Assembly: GCA_030612095.1 (NCBI GenBank)
Contig: JAUWOO010000030.1
Span: 1 to 14,503 of the forward strand
From: Thermoplasmatota archaeon
Lineage (GTDB): Archaea; Thermoplasmatota; E2; DHVEG-1
Direction of reading: 5' to 3'
Length of the DNA stretch: 14,503 nt
Under the pieces are notes generated by a model. It worked only from the letters and a program-made list of their open reading frames with translations. It made no database searches and was not told where the DNA came from. Shown piece by piece: positions 1-6,470 of the stretch; positions within the stretch are counted from its first letter, which is position 1, and each line of letters begins with the position of its first letter. A program made the position numbers and the translations under genes.

Positions 1-141
1 GATTTTGACAGTAGTGGTCTTGGTATGCCTATAGCTAAGCGTATTGTTGAAAAGCACGGTGGACGTATTTGGGCTGAAAGTCAAGGTCTTGGAAAAGGTA
101 CAACCATGTTTTTTACAATTCCTTCATCTTCTAAAGACTAA
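1..141 (+). CDS. Sensor histidine kinase, C-terminal fragment (HATPase_c)
   Basis: The window opens inside a gene; 46 codons remain before a TAA stop. The translation carries the G2 box of the GHKL ATP-binding domain (SSGLGMPIAKRIVEKHGG) followed by the usual closing strand pattern RIWAES...GKGTTMFFTIP. This is the last part of a histidine kinase catalytic domain, which binds ATP and phosphorylates a conserved His that then passes phosphate to a receiver Asp. The second glycine-box position reads GLGMPIAK rather than the commoner GLGLAIVK, a mild variation. The sensor and DHp domains lie upstream of the window. The receiver protein that follows 70 bases later on the same strand is a plausible cognate partner. 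Confidence 0.88.
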   Translation, partial: DFDSSGLGMPIAKRIVEKHGGRIWAESQGLGKGTTMFFTIPSSSKD

Positions 142-148
142 TAACATG

Positions 149-166
149 GGTAAACAACGGTAAACA
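149..166. repeat. Tandem GGTAAACA direct repeat
   Basis: GGTAAACA occurs at 149-156 and again at 159-166, a 10-base period that places both copies on the same DNA face. It lies in the short gap between the kinase stop and the receiver gene. It may be a regulator site or chance; nothing else supports a function. Confidence 0.25.
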
Positions 167-211
167 TAATAAATATGCTATAAGATATGTAAAGTGAGGT
201 GAGCTAAGGAG

Positions 212-592
212 ATGAGGAAAATCATGTTGGTAGACGATGAGGAAGACCAGTTATTTGGTATCAAAAAAGCCTTGGAAAAGAAATACGGCGATGAATATAC
301 AGTCATACCTGCCCATAATGGTGCAGAGTGTTTTGAATTACTGAAAAACAATGATATGCCTGATTTAATTCTTTTAGATATCATGATGCCAGAGATGAGC
401 GGTTGGGAAGTCTTTGATAAATTAAAAGATAATCCATCATGGAAGGATATTCCTATTGTTTTCCTTACAGCTCGAACAGATAGGATCGCTGAAAACGCCG
501 GAGAATTTCTAGGTGATGACTTTATCGAAAAACCTGTGAAAACTGAAGAGTTGAAGAACAGAATCGATAAGGTTTTGGAAAAGGAACAGTAG
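212..592 (+). CDS. Stand-alone response regulator receiver (CheY-like)
   Basis: This 126-aa protein is a single receiver domain with no output domain. The acidic pair is D8/D9 in LVDDEED, the phosphoacceptor is D56 in LILLDIMMPEMSGWEV, the switch Thr is T86 in VFLTART, and the conserved Lys is K107 in FIEKPVK. All key residues of a phosphorylatable receiver are present. The start at 212 is preceded by GAGGTGA at 196-202, at a normal spacing of 9. As a single-domain receiver it would act by protein-protein contact or phosphotransfer rather than by binding DNA. It follows a histidine kinase gene and precedes the KaiC-PAS cassette, though a 444-base gap separates it from the cassette, so shared regulation is only possible. 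It ends with TAG. Confidence 0.95.
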   Translation: MRKIMLVDDEEDQLFGIKKALEKKYGDEYTVIPAHNGAECFELLKNNDMPDLILLDIMMPEMSGWEVFDKLKDNPSWKDIPIVFLTARTDRIAENAGEFLGDDFIEKPVKTEELKNRIDKVLEKEQ

Positions 593-608
593 AGAATACT
601 ACATTTCA

Positions 609-790
609 ATGGAAATGGTTCGTATCGCTATTAAAATGCAGTTGTCGGTGGAATAAGAGCTGTTGAAACCAAGTTCCGATGAGGAAGGAAAATGCATCAA
701 ACATCTGTTAAAGAAGCATTCATTCAATGAAATATGACTTATCACCATCAACATATAAATTTGCTTGAAAAATATCTCGCACATTTATGA
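609..790 (+). pseudogene. Decayed rubrerythrin/ferritin-like gene remnant
   Basis: Frame 609 reads MEMVRIAIKMQLSVE, a TAA stop at 654-656, then ELLKPSSDEEGKCIKHLLKK up to a TGA at 735-737. A shift into another frame at 734 gives MTYHHQHINLLEKYLAHL and a TGA at 788-790. Joined, these pieces follow the helix pattern of rubrerythrin-like ferritin-fold proteins: A-I-x-M-E opening helix, SSDEEGK...HL second helix, then an E/HH-x-x-x-LLEKYL helix. The usual iron-ligand Glu positions are largely lost. At least one in-frame stop and one frameshift make an intact product impossible. The assignment rests on pattern recall, not a search. It could be a different helical family. Confidence 0.42.
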
Positions 791-1022
791 TTGTCAACAG
801 TTTATTTCTAAAGGAAGTTAATAGTATATCTCTCTACTCCAGTTGAGGTTGGATCGCGGTTAATCATTCTACGTAGTATTATATACTAGAAAAACCATTA
901 GCTCTGCATCATTGTGAAGGATGGGATATTCATTGTGCATGCATGAGATTCAGATGGATTGTTTTAAGGTGGTTCATGAGAGTAATAAGTATTTTTTGAC
1001 AAATAGGCGTGAGACTTATTTT
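791..1022 (+). promoter_or_regulatory. Intergenic region with candidate TATA box (879-885)
   Basis: No coding pattern is visible here in either strand. TTATATA at 879-885 matches the archaeal TATA consensus and would put a transcript start near 907-912. That gives a leader of about 125 bases before the KaiC-PAS start at 1037. A less convincing A/T-rich stretch lies near 980-1000. There is no obvious hairpin or riboswitch-like structure. Confidence 0.3.
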
Positions 1023-1030
1023 GGGAGGTG
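1023..1030 (+). promoter_or_regulatory. Shine-Dalgarno site fixing the KaiC-PAS start
   Basis: GGGAGGTG lies six bases before the ATG at 1037. An in-frame GTG at 1028 falls inside this site and so cannot use it, which favours the ATG. Confidence 0.8.
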
Positions 1031-1036
1031 CGACTA

Positions 1037-3451
1037 ATGTCAGATAAAACTAAGAAAGACAACCAGTCGCAAGGGCAGTCGTTGCACCAGTATCAAAACG
1101 TCGTTCAAGAACTTGATCAGATGCTTCAGCAGAAACAATCTAATGCCCAGGAATCTAAGCAGTCATCGAAGAAATATGACAATAAACCTAAACCTCAAGA
1201 CATGGTTAATAATTCTGCTACTGGCATAAAGGAATTCGATGAACTTCTTGATGGGGGATTTCCTAAGGGTGCAGTCGTTCTTTTAGCTGGTTCTTCAGGA
1301 AGTGGTAAAACCATATTTGCCTTCCAATGGCTTTTTGAAGGAATTAAGAACAAAGAGAATGCAGTTTACATAACTCTCACAGAACCGCTTTTCAAGATAG
1401 TAAAAAACCTTGAAAAAATGGATTTTTACGATCGAGATGCCATAGAACAGGAGAAATTAAAGATTGTTGATATGCGAGACAGCTATGCTGGGAAAGGATT
1501 TAATCCACGGGAGATCCTAGATTTCATAGAGGGGCAGGTCAAACAGACCAATGCAAAAAGACTATGCATTGATTCGATAACTGCTGTCGCCTATCATTAT
1601 AATGATAAATCGCAGATTAGAACGTTTATCTTTGAACTTGGAAAAATCCTTGCCACACTTGGATGTACGACTATTCTTACAAGTGAAGTTGCCGATCCGG
1701 ATAAATACTCTGTATATGAGGTTGAAGAATTTATTGCTGATGCCATTTTACGGTTGGATCAGATAAGAGTAAAGGATGACTTTCAACGAGTTATGCGCAT
1801 TGTCAAAGTTAGAGGGAAAAGCTATAGGGCAGAAGCGATCCCTCTAAAAATCTCTGCAGATGGTATAGAAATTTTCCCAAAAATCCATTCTTCCCTAGAG
1901 TATCGTTCTACTGGAGAAAGAGTTACAACTGGCAACCATGTGCTAGATGATATGTTGATGGGCGGGGTTATTCAAGGATATACTACGCTTGTTGCAGGTT
2001 CAACGGGAACTGGAAAGACGCTGCTGGCCCTTCAGTTTATTATGGATGGCCTAAAGAAAGGAGAGCCATGCTTTTATGCTGGTTTTGAGGAAAGCAAGGA
2101 GCAGTTAACAAGAAATGCAAAGAGTTTTGGTTGGAATTTAGAAGAATATGAAAAGAAAGGACTCCTGACAATCCGAAGTGTATATCCTAGCGATAAACTT
2201 CTTGAAGAACATCTGAAAGACATTAAACAGGTTGTGGAAAACAACAACATCAAGAGATGCGTCATAGATTCTCTGTCTTCTATTTTACATTCTTTCGATG
2301 AAGATGTGTTTTCTGGCTTTGCTATAAGGCTTAACGGGTATTTGAAGGCACACGATGTGACTAGTTATTTTACGACAACAACAGGTGCATTAATCGGATC
2401 GGCAACACTTGCAGAAAACAATTTGTCAACTTTGACCGACAGTATTATCATGTTGCGATATGTTGAGATGCAGGGAAAACTCGAATCTGTAATTAATATC
2501 CTTAAAATGAGGGGGAGTGCACACTGTAAAGATCTGAGAAGGTATGAGATAACAAATAAAGGTGTTGTTATCGGTTCACCTCTGTCAGATTATGAAGGGA
2601 TTATGACAGGTAGTAGCAAAAAGATCCATGAACTTGAAGAAGAAGGTGAGAAACTTAAGAAGATTATCAAAGAGAAGGAGGAAATGGAGGGGGCACTGCG
2701 AAATAGTGAAGAGCGTTTTAAAGACATTTCATATAGTATGGCAGATTGGGTTTGGGAAGTTGACAAAGGGGGAAGATACACTTTTTCGTCTGGACGTGTA
2801 AAGGAGATTCTTGGCTATGAACATGAGGAACTTATTGGAAAAACTCTGTTTGATTTTATGTCAGAAGACGAGGCAAAACGAGTTGGTGATATATTCAAGG
2901 AAATTACTTCTGAAAAGAAACCAATCGTTGATTTAGAAAACTGGCATCTGACTAAAAAAGGTGAAAAAATTTACCTTCTGACTAACGGTGTGCCAATGCT
3001 TAATGAGAACGGTGAACTCATAGGCTACCGTGGTGTTGATAAAGATATTACTGAGCGGAAAAAGATGGAGCATGCCCTGAGAATCAAGGAGAGTGCCGTA
3101 TCATCATCCATCAATGCTATAGCCTTTATTGATTTAGAAGGTAAGGTTACTTACGTGAATCCGTCATTTCTCGAAATGTGGAGATATGATTCGGAAAAAG
3201 AGGTTCTGGGAAAAACTGCAGTAACACTATGGCAGAAGAAAGGGCAATATATGGAAATAATGGACGCATCATTTGAGAAAGGTGGGTGGGTAGGAGAACT
3301 TGTTGCTGAGAGAAGCGATGGGTCATTGTTTGATGCTCAGTTGTCAGCAAATATAGTTAAAGATGAGGAGGATAATCCTATCTGCATGATGGTTTCATTT
3401 GTAGATATCACCAAGACCAAGAGGCTGGAAGAAGCATTAAGGACGACATAG
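1037..3451 (+). CDS. Double-KaiC ATPase with two C-terminal PAS domains
   Basis: This 804-aa protein has a Gln/Lys-rich N-terminus (1-55), a first KaiC domain (about 58-285), a second (about 290-528), a short charged coiled coil (530-557) and two PAS/PAC units (about 555-678 and 682-798). KaiC-1 has Walker A GSSGSGKT at 85-92 and Walker B Asp at 179. KaiC-2 has GSTGTGKT at 321-328, the Glu pair in AGFEES (351-352) and Walker B Asp at 411. KaiC-2 also keeps the R-x-GxxxxxIN...KMRGS segment and S464-T465 (LSTLTD), matching the S431-T432 phosphosite of cyanobacterial KaiC. PAS domains usually bind a ligand or sense redox or light and feed a downstream domain, but here the protein ends right after the last PAC helix. 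It is probably a cytoplasmic sensor ATPase. Two Walker-A-less KaiC-like genes and a single-domain KaiC gene follow on the same strand. Confidence 0.93.
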   Translation: MSDKTKKDNQSQGQSLHQYQNVVQELDQMLQQKQSNAQESKQSSKKYDNKPKPQDMVNNSATGIKEFDELLDGGFPKGAVVLLAGSSGSGKTIFAFQWLFEGIKNKENAVYITLTEPLFKIVKNLEKMDFYDRDAIEQEKLKIVDMRDSYAGKGFNPREILDFIEGQVKQTNAKRLCIDSITAVAYHYNDKSQIRTFIFELGKILATLGCTTILTSEVADPDKYSVYEVEEFIADAILRLDQIRVKDDFQRVMRIVKVRGKSYRAEAIPLKISADGIEIFPKIHSSLEYRSTGERVTTGNHVLDDMLMGGVIQGYTTLVAGSTGTGKTLLALQFIMDGLKKGEPCFYAGFEESKEQLTRNAKSFGWNLEEYEKKGLLTIRSVYPSDKLLEEHLKDIKQVVENNNIKRCVIDSLSSILHSFDEDVFSGFAIRLNGYLKAHDVTSYFTTTTGALIGSATLAENNLSTLTDSIIMLRYVEMQGKLESVINILKMRGSAHCKDLRRYEITNKGVVIGSPLSDYEGIMTGSSKKIHELEEEGEKLKKIIKEKEEMEGALRNSEERFKDISYSMADWVWEVDKGGRYTFSSGRVKEILGYEHEELIGKTLFDFMSEDEAKRVGDIFKEITSEKKPIVDLENWHLTKKGEKIYLLTNGVPMLNENGELIGYRGVDKDITERKKMEHALRIKESAVSSSINAIAFIDLEGKVTYVNPSFLEMWRYDSEKEVLGKTAVTLWQKKGQYMEIMDASFEKGGWVGELVAERSDGSLFDAQLSANIVKDEEDNPICMMVSFVDITKTKRLEEALRTT

Positions 3452-3463
3452 CTTAGAAAAACT

Positions 3464-3515
3464 AATTGGAACAACCAACTTCACATAATTGGAAAAGAGA
3501 AAACAAAAATTGGAA
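3464..3515 (+). repeat. Three AATTGGAA direct repeats between KaiC-PAS and next gene
   Basis: AATTGGAA occurs at 3464-3471, 3487-3494 and 3508-3515, with start-to-start spacings of 23 and 21 bases, filling most of the 72-base gap. The third copy abuts the ribosome-binding region of the gene at 3524. They could be protein-binding sites or chance in an A/T-rich gap. Confidence 0.4.
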
Positions 3516-3523
3516 GAGGTATA

Positions 3524-4108
3524 ATGGTAGAAGAATTGGCAAACAAATCTCTTGAACGGGTAATACAAGAAGGCAATCAGGGGGCCATTATTATGATGGA
3601 ACTTCCCGCAGATGCATATTTTGATGCAAATTCCGATACTATCAAACTATTGACGGATGAAGGGTTTGAGGGAATTTACATAAGCTTCCAGAGACCTTTT
3701 AAAAATATTTCTTCCTTTCTTGGAGAGAAGGGGATAGACGTTGACAAACTTTTATTCATAGATGCTGCCGCTTCGCTTTCTGGTGAACAACAGCATGAAG
3801 ATATGCACTGCATACATATATCACAAGCAATAGACATCGATGAACTGGTTAAAGCGATATACACGTCTCTTCCAAAGTTAAAAAGCAAAAAAAGGTTTGT
3901 TTTTATTGATTCATTAACAACAATAACTCTTTACAAACCCTTATCAGAAACGATGAGGTTTTCAGAATTTTTGGTAAGAACAGTGCGAAAAGATGAGGCA
4001 GAGAATATTACACTTATCTTTAATGTTGCAAAGGATCTTGCTCAAAAAAAATTTATCCGAGATGTGGCCTTTCACGTGGACCAGGTAATAAGTGTGGAAA
4101 ACCAATGA
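3524..4108 (+). CDS. KaiC/RecA-fold protein lacking Walker A (paralog A)
   Basis: This 194-aa protein resembles the KaiC/RecA core but has no GxxGxGKT. Where Walker A is expected it reads QGAIIMMELPADAYFD. The beta-strand pattern remains: GIYISFQRPFKNISS, then KGIDVDKLLFIDA, then a Walker B-like RFVFIDSLTTI (D152 by count). It most likely cannot bind ATP in the usual way and may be a scaffold or partner for active KaiC proteins. The next gene encodes a paralog with the same motif order. GAGGT at 3516-3520 is a ribosome site only three bases from the ATG, so spacing is tight. Its stop overlaps the next start (ATGA). The family, which I recall only as uncharacterized archaeal proteins related to KaiC or DUF835-like folds, has no assigned function that I can give. 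Confidence 0.85.
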   Translation: MVEELANKSLERVIQEGNQGAIIMMELPADAYFDANSDTIKLLTDEGFEGIYISFQRPFKNISSFLGEKGIDVDKLLFIDAAASLSGEQQHEDMHCIHISQAIDIDELVKAIYTSLPKLKSKKRFVFIDSLTTITLYKPLSETMRFSEFLVRTVRKDEAENITLIFNVAKDLAQKKFIRDVAFHVDQVISVENQ

Positions 4109-4659
4109 GTGATATAGAGATTACCCAGGAATTGAACAATCTGCCAGAAGGTTGGATTGTATTGCTTGAAACTTCTGTAGAAAAGATATTAGATACGTCA
4201 TTATCCGCAATGAAATTTTTAATAGGTGAAAAAAACTACATTGGAATTGTATTGTCTGCAAGCAGACCTCACAAAAATTTAGTGAATCTCTATGAACAAA
4301 AAGGAATAGATACGAGAAGAATCCTCTTTCTCGATTGCATCTCAAAAAGCCAGAGTATGGATTTGGAGGAAGTAGGTAACGTTTTATATCTTGAATCGGC
4401 ATCTGATTTAACAAATATATCACTTGCAATAAAGGGAAGCATGGAAAAAATTAAGGGAAACAGATTTGTTTTTGTTGATTCTATCACGTCTATGCTCATT
4501 CACAACAAGCCAGAAATTTTTGCACGATTCATTCATGGCATTTTAACTAGAATGAGGATCAATGGTGTTTCTGGTTTACTTATTTCATTGGAAAATGAGA
4601 CAGATAAAGAAATACGGGCAGAAATTGCCCAATTATGCGACAGGATTGTGAAGATATAA
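4105..4659 (+). CDS. KaiC/RecA-fold protein lacking Walker A (paralog B)
   Basis: This 184-aa protein is a paralog of the preceding one. Shared landmarks are GIVLSASRPHKNLVN, then KGIDTRRILFLDC, then RFVFVDSITSM, in the same order and spacing. The Walker A position reads EGWIVLLETSVEKILD, so no phosphate-binding loop is present. The C-terminal strand-helix pattern (GLLISLENETDKE...CDRIVKI) matches the end of a RecA-like core. The ATG at 4105 overlaps the upstream TGA, and the stop overlaps the next ATG (TAATG at 4657-4661), which implies translational coupling and roughly matched amounts of all three proteins. Function is unknown; a non-catalytic partner or regulator of the flanking KaiC ATPases is my inference. 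Confidence 0.87.
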   Translation: MSDIEITQELNNLPEGWIVLLETSVEKILDTSLSAMKFLIGEKNYIGIVLSASRPHKNLVNLYEQKGIDTRRILFLDCISKSQSMDLEEVGNVLYLESASDLTNISLAIKGSMEKIKGNRFVFVDSITSMLIHNKPEIFARFIHGILTRMRINGVSGLLISLENETDKEIRAEIAQLCDRIVKI

Positions 4660-5567
4660 TGGATGGAGAGACTATCGCGGAAGAAACTAACCAAAGCATT
4701 GATTTTAACATTGGTAATATCACATCTTCAATCAAAAAAGATTTGGAAAATAGTGGTGCAGAAAGAGATGTGCCAGAGAATTCAACGGAGCGAAACCAAG
4801 AAGACAAGCGGTATGTGTTAACAGGCATCCCTGGATTTGATAAACTTTTCAAACGAGGGATACCTTCAGGTGCCAACATTCTCCTCTCTGGAAGTCCAGG
4901 TTCGGGAAAAACCATTTTTTGTCTTCAAATGATTGCACACCATGCAGCTCAAGGAAAAAAATGCTTATACATTAGTTTTGAAGAATCCGAAGAAAAACTC
5001 ATGGATCATATGAAAGACTTTGGATGGAATCCAGAAGCATTAATCGCGTCGGGAAACCTAAAAATCAATAGATATTTGACAACGGATATTTACTATGAAA
5101 CGGATTCAAGCAGTGCTGGCGTTCAGGCAATGATGGCAAGAAATTCCGATCATTTGCTTTTGGATTTAGAGCCGTTTATCATTGGAGCTGATGGGTATAA
5201 ACCAGATATAACTGTTATTGATTCACTCACTGCCGTTTCTTCAACTTTTATAGGGAAAGATCGTAGTTATAGGTTTTACGTTGAACGATTATTCAGGTTT
5301 TTTGAAAAAATTGGAAGTACAAACTTTCTCACAACTGAGCCAACACAAAAATCAGGTGGTTCTGTCCAAACCAGCTCCGAGGAATTCCTATCCGATGGAG
5401 TAATTGTTTTTTACAATGCAAAAAGAGGGAATATTCGGGAAAGCGCAATAGAAGTTCTAAAAATGCGTGGGGCAAAACATGAAAAGAAAATCGTCGCAAT
5501 GCACATCACCGATAATGGCATAGTGGTACATCCCGAACAGGAAGTTTTCGGCGATATTGAGAAGTAA
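4659..5567 (+). CDS. Single-domain KaiC-like ATPase
   Basis: This 302-aa protein has a poorly conserved acidic N-terminus (1-50) and one KaiC domain. Motifs are TGIPGFDKLFKRGIPSG (55-71), Walker A GSPGSGKT (78-85), the Glu pair in ISFEES (108-109) and Walker B VIDSLTAV with D188. The C-terminal part has VLKMRGAKH (266-274) and GIVVHPEQEVF, the ending typical of archaeal KaiC-family proteins. All residues for ATP binding and hydrolysis look intact. I chose the ATG at 4659 because it overlaps the preceding stop as TAATG; an in-frame ATG at 4635 would add eight residues. The archaellum protein ArlH/FlaH is also a single KaiC domain, but is shorter (about 230 aa) and lacks such an N-terminal extension, so orthology is not claimed. 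The gene converges with the pilus locus across a 34-base gap. Confidence 0.92.
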   Translation: MDGETIAEETNQSIDFNIGNITSSIKKDLENSGAERDVPENSTERNQEDKRYVLTGIPGFDKLFKRGIPSGANILLSGSPGSGKTIFCLQMIAHHAAQGKKCLYISFEESEEKLMDHMKDFGWNPEALIASGNLKINRYLTTDIYYETDSSSAGVQAMMARNSDHLLLDLEPFIIGADGYKPDITVIDSLTAVSSTFIGKDRSYRFYVERLFRFFEKIGSTNFLTTEPTQKSGGSVQTSSEEFLSDGVIVFYNAKRGNIRESAIEVLKMRGAKHEKKIVAMHITDNGIVVHPEQEVFGDIEK

Positions 5568-5571
5568 AAAA
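5566..5571 (-). terminator. Possible T-run terminator for the pilus operon
   Basis: On the minus strand a run of six T (complement of 5566-5571) lies about 30 bases past the last pilin stop. T-runs terminate archaeal transcription, but six is short, and the run overlaps the end of the convergent KaiC gene. Confidence 0.22.
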
Positions 5572-5601
5572 GTTCAGGATGAATGTTTCGACAGCAGTAT
5601 G

Positions 5602-6465
5602 TTAGTTGATCCATCCTGGTGTAATCTGAGCGGAGATTTTTTTGATTGAAAGATCCAGGGAGTTTGAATTCTCACTTGTATTGAAATGAAGAATAATCCA
5701 GTTATCGTCTTCAGAATAGGTTATCCAATAATCCGAACTTAAACCATAGTCTAATCCCTCATCTTCTAGAGTTTCATTAAAATAACTCTTCCAGGAGCTT
5801 GGATAACTTGTATTAATTGTGATATTGGTAATATTGCTAATAGTAACTGTTTGGTCAGAGGAACTCAGATATTTTGTCAAAATGGATGTAGTGCTATATC
5901 CATTTGCAGATGTTTTACTACCTACACTTGATATGTTGACAAGAGTAAATGAAATGTTAATTATTTGAGAGTTATTGACTGAAAAAAAGGGAGATAAGGA
6001 AAGAAAATTGCCCTGATGCTGACTAACGATTACCGCTCCCGCCTCGTAACTAAAAGTCTGGTCTACAAAATAGGAATTTCTTGACGAATATTTTATTGTT
6101 CCAAGACTATATATATAAGAATTAGTGGAATTTTTGATGGTTACAACTGATGAACCAGATAGTATATCAAGATCACCATATGAACGTTCAGATAGTAGGT
6201 AGGGAATTTTATCGCTACCAAGTGTAATTGGAACAGAGATAGAAAGATTAGAATTTGTTGGAGAATAGAGTTGCACATCTGTTGCAAATTTTAGATAGGC
6301 AAATTGAGAGGTAACCTCCCCCATATGTTCAGATTCTTTTTCTTCCATCCATTGCGGTACATATACTGTCTGAATGATTGAAAATATGGTGACAAATAAT
6401 CCAACAAGTAAGATTGCTACGACAATTCCTGCTACTGCATCATCTGAGTTTTTTATTTTCCTCAT
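5602..6465 (-). CDS. Type IV pilin-like surface protein, glycosylation-rich
   Basis: This 287-aa protein has a class III (prepilin) signal: a short basic head MRKIKNSDD, a likely cleavage point near A10-V11, and a hydrophobic helix AVAGIVVAILLVGLFVTIFSI (about 10-30). After it comes a helix continuation with acidic residues, then a beta-rich exterior domain. The exterior has many N-x-S/T sequons (for example NLS, NIS, NIT, NTS, NET), which suit heavy N-glycosylation. It starts five bases after the previous pilin stop, so it is the last gene of the operon. It differs from the two upstream pilins by lacking their H-x-GG motif, and resembles archaeal pilin-like proteins of the DUF7289 kind (recalled, not searched). 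It could be a minor pilin or a membrane-anchored pseudopilin. The stop is TAA. Confidence 0.8.
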   Translation of the reverse strand: MRKIKNSDDAVAGIVVAILLVGLFVTIFSIIQTVYVPQWMEEKESEHMGEVTSQFAYLKFATDVQLYSPTNSNLSISVPITLGSDKIPYLLSERSYGDLDILSGSSVVTIKNSTNSYIYSLGTIKYSSRNSYFVDQTFSYEAGAVIVSQHQGNFLSLSPFFSVNNSQIINISFTLVNISSVGSKTSANGYSTTSILTKYLSSSDQTVTISNITNITINTSYPSSWKSYFNETLEDEGLDYGLSSDYWITYSEDDNWIILHFNTSENSNSLDLSIKKISAQITPGWIN

Positions 6466-6470
6466 ATTTT

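Noticed and set aside
178..609. 143-codon minus-strand frame opposite the receiver gene
   Set aside because: It is the antisense shadow of a gene with all receiver motifs; its translation is Ser/Phe-rich with no recognisable domain.
3449..3451. TAG as a pyrrolysine codon in the KaiC-PAS gene
   Set aside because: TAG also ends the receiver, short pilin and TadC-like genes, and the PAS protein ends at a natural domain border; no pyrrolysine genes are in view.
4121..4429. 102-codon minus-strand frame opposite paralog B
   Set aside because: Antisense shadow; the plus-strand protein has clear paralogy to its neighbour and coupled start/stop codons.
5575..5618. CAGGATG/CATCCTG inverted repeat between the convergent KaiC and pilin genes
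   Set aside because: Arms are only seven bases with a 30-base loop and one arm lies in the pilin coding region; too weak to call a terminator hairpin.
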